Shown one piece after another: positions 12,633 through 12,659 of a stretch of 12,659 bases of DNA. The stretch covers positions 1 to 12,659 of the forward strand of contig JAMCWI010000160.1 of assembly GCA_023481335.1 (NCBI GenBank). Direction: 5' to 3'. The notes beneath the pieces were generated by a model. It was not told where the DNA came from, searched no databases, and worked only from the letters and a program-made list of their open reading frames with translations. Source of the stretch: Bacillota bacterium. Lineage in GTDB: Bacteria; Bacillota; Desulfotomaculia; Desulfotomaculales; Desulfotomaculaceae. Positions within the stretch are counted from its first letter, which is position 1; every line of letters starts with the position of its first letter. The position numbers and the translations under genes were made by a program.

Positions 12633-12659
12633 AATTAAAATAAAAAAAACCTTGCTACG
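12633..12659. repeat. 27-bp inverted repeat, right arm, at the window edge
   Basis: This is an exact reverse complement of 12456-12482. Read leftward it is the end of a terminator hairpin plus T-run, as expected if another copy of the small-RNA unit lies outside the window on the minus strand. It may extend past the window end. Confidence 0.85.

Larger units (their letters stand above)
12041..12659. other. Gene-free region holding tandem small-RNA-like units
   Basis: No protein gene is supported in these 619 bases. The stretch is AT-rich and consists of two diverged copies of a promoter-hairpin-terminator unit, a structured segment at 12512-12590, and an inverted copy of the second unit's terminator tail at the window end. 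Short frames such as an eight-codon ATG frame at 12105 have no ribosome site. Confidence 0.7.

Overview
The window looks like chromosomal or plasmid DNA of a low-to-mid GC Gram-positive bacterium, most likely a clostridial or Peptococcaceae-type Firmicute (Desulfotomaculum/Pelotomaculum-like). This is inferred from strong AGGAGG-type ribosome binding sites, frequent GTG and TTG starts, a copper-amine-oxidase N-terminal (stalk) domain secreted protein, Replic_Relax proteins and a holin-like mini-toxin. I cannot name the species from sequence alone.

Positions 1-8323 read as part of a mobile element (integrative conjugative element or plasmid backbone). It opens with a replication-initiator-like gene (31-846) that contains two sets of iteron-like DNA repeats. 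A VirD4/TraG-type coupling protein follows (872-2683). A 600-base, palindrome-rich, GC-rich non-coding stretch then separates it from an AT-rich, oppositely oriented two-gene cassette: DUF262 (4021-5133) and an MAE_28990-like HEPN protein (3299-4009). This cassette looks like a phage-defence module inserted into the backbone. Rightward transcription resumes with two consecutive Replic_Relax-type winged-helix proteins (5410-6051 and 6074-6709); the second seems to lose its C-terminus to a -1 frameshift. Two clean intrinsic terminators follow, then small accessory genes: a 78-aa unknown, a 52-aa zinc-ribbon protein and an ImmA/IrrE-like metalloprotease. No relaxase or integrase gene is in the window.

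Positions 8400-8745 hold a probable type I toxin-antitoxin locus. A 29-aa single-span hydrophobic peptide has its own promoter, a ribosome binding site that can be sequestered in the 5' UTR, and a strong convergent promoter placed to make an antisense RNA over its 3' end.

Positions 8880-11990 are a three-gene operon for exported proteins: a stalk-domain protein, a 475-aa unknown with Ig/CARDB-like repeats, and a secreted HEXXH metallopeptidase. It ends in a perfect 13-bp GC hairpin.

Positions 12041-12659 contain no gene. They hold two tandem, diverged copies of a promoter-hairpin-terminator unit. The terminator tail of the second copy reappears as a perfect 27-bp inverted copy at the very end of the window, which suggests a third, convergent copy just outside. 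This candidate small-RNA family and the antisense toxin locus are the least expected structures here. The iterons inside the Rep-like gene and the DUF262-HEPN pair are also worth following up.
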